The notes under the pieces are model-generated. The model ran no database searches. It saw only the letters and a program-made list of their open reading frames with translations, and was not told the DNA's origin. Below, piece by piece: positions 13,858 to 14,185 of a stretch of 14,185 nt of DNA. The stretch is taken from positions 1 through 14,185 of the forward strand of contig JAAYLO010000165.1 of the NCBI GenBank assembly GCA_012521855.1, read 5' to 3'. Numbering within the stretch: the stretch's first letter is position 1; the number at the start of each line of letters is the position of its first letter. The stretch is from Halanaerobiaceae bacterium (GTDB taxonomy: Bacteria > Bacillota > Halanaerobiia > Halanaerobiales > DTU029). A program made the position numbers and the translations under genes.

Positions 13858-14185
13858 GTGAATTTAAGCAGATCTCTTCTTAATGATTTTATCAGTATCT
13901 TATCCCAATTTGGGTATAAAGTAAATGATGAATGGCATAAAAAGCCGGAAAGGCTCTGGGAATTAATAATTAATGTCAGGGAGAATATGAAAAAGGAAAT
14001 AGATTATACCTTGAGGATGAATTTTAATCTTTGTTTATTAATGGAAGAAGAAGAACAGTCCAGAGAATTAAATTTTGAGTTGTTCAGAATAAACCATCTG
14101 CTGGAACAAAGTATATACCGGCTGGATAATAATCCTGAAAAAGGTTTAAAGGATTTTCATAAAATAATCCTGTCTACATATGGTA
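13858..14185 (+). CDS. Unrecognised gene, 5' part only (runs off the window)
   Basis: An open frame of 109 codons begins at GTG 13858, about 7 nt after AAGGGGGG (13844-13851), and stays open to the window end, so the protein is incomplete. It starts M-N-L-S-R-S-L-L-N-D-F-I-S-I-L-S-Q-F-G-Y-K-V. The visible part is rich in Leu, Glu, Asn and Lys, has one acidic run (M-E-E-E-E-Q) and looks mostly alpha-helical, without a membrane segment or signal peptide. No motif I can name is present. The good ribosome binding site and a frame free of stops in AT-rich DNA support a real gene. The expected pgsA neighbour cinA is not what follows here. Confidence 0.72.
   Translation, partial: MNLSRSLLNDFISILSQFGYKVNDEWHKKPERLWELIINVRENMKKEIDYTLRMNFNLCLLMEEEEQSRELNFELFRINHLLEQSIYRLDNNPEKGLKDFHKIILSTYG

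Noticed and set aside
1..14185. CRISPR array, insertion sequence, toxin-antitoxin or defence system
   Set aside because: No regularly spaced direct repeats, transposase-like proteins, terminal inverted repeats or recognisable defence domains were seen; gene content is sporulation, lipid, K+ transport and housekeeping.

Overview
The window suggests an AT-rich, endospore-forming member of the Firmicutes/Clostridia. The evidence is SpoIIP, YIEGIA, SpoIVA and two DUF3189 proteins, together with strong AAGGAGG-type ribosome binding sites and the order der-plsY-gpsA-spoIVA-HU, which partly matches Bacillus (gpsA, spoIVA and hbs are close together there). An anaerobic halophile such as a Halanaerobiales member is possible given the Trk K+ uptake genes and gene style, but this is a guess. 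Every confident gene is on the + strand, base composition looks uniform, and I see no mobile element, CRISPR array, tRNA or rRNA.

Layout. Positions 11-3125 hold a spore-former cassette: a SpoIIP-type cell-wall hydrolase, the membrane protein YIEGIA, its small putative partner, and two tandem DUF3189 proteins, the first strongly diverged. A candidate housekeeping promoter (3130-3158) then precedes a tightly packed run: a PDZ/radical-SAM-like DUF512 protein, Der (ribosome assembly GTPase), PlsY (acyl-phosphate:G3P acyltransferase) and GpsA (G3P dehydrogenase). GpsA makes the glycerol-3-phosphate that PlsY acylates, so the last two are consecutive steps of phospholipid synthesis. After a likely terminator and a 259-nt spacer with a candidate sporulation (sigma-E-like) promoter come spoIVA (spore coat basement ATPase), a strong terminator, and an HU gene with its own promoter and terminator.

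The right half holds a TrkA-like K+ transport regulator with degraded nucleotide-binding motifs, a 52-aa small gene, a weak terminator, and TrkH, the K+ channel subunit. A well-formed sigma-A promoter directly after trkH drives a 101-aa cysteine-containing protein of unknown function and pgsA (phosphatidylglycerophosphate synthase). A hairpin region of about 200 nt follows, and then the 5' part of an unrecognised gene runs off the window end. No stretch longer than 300 bases lacks a gene; the longest gap is 7427-7685.

Most of the window is orthodox. The parts least explained are the diverged DUF3189 copy and its odd start, the DUF512 enzyme, the TrkA-like protein without intact Rossmann glycines, the small gene between the Trk subunits, and the 101-aa protein. 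I do not see a clearly new multi-gene system.
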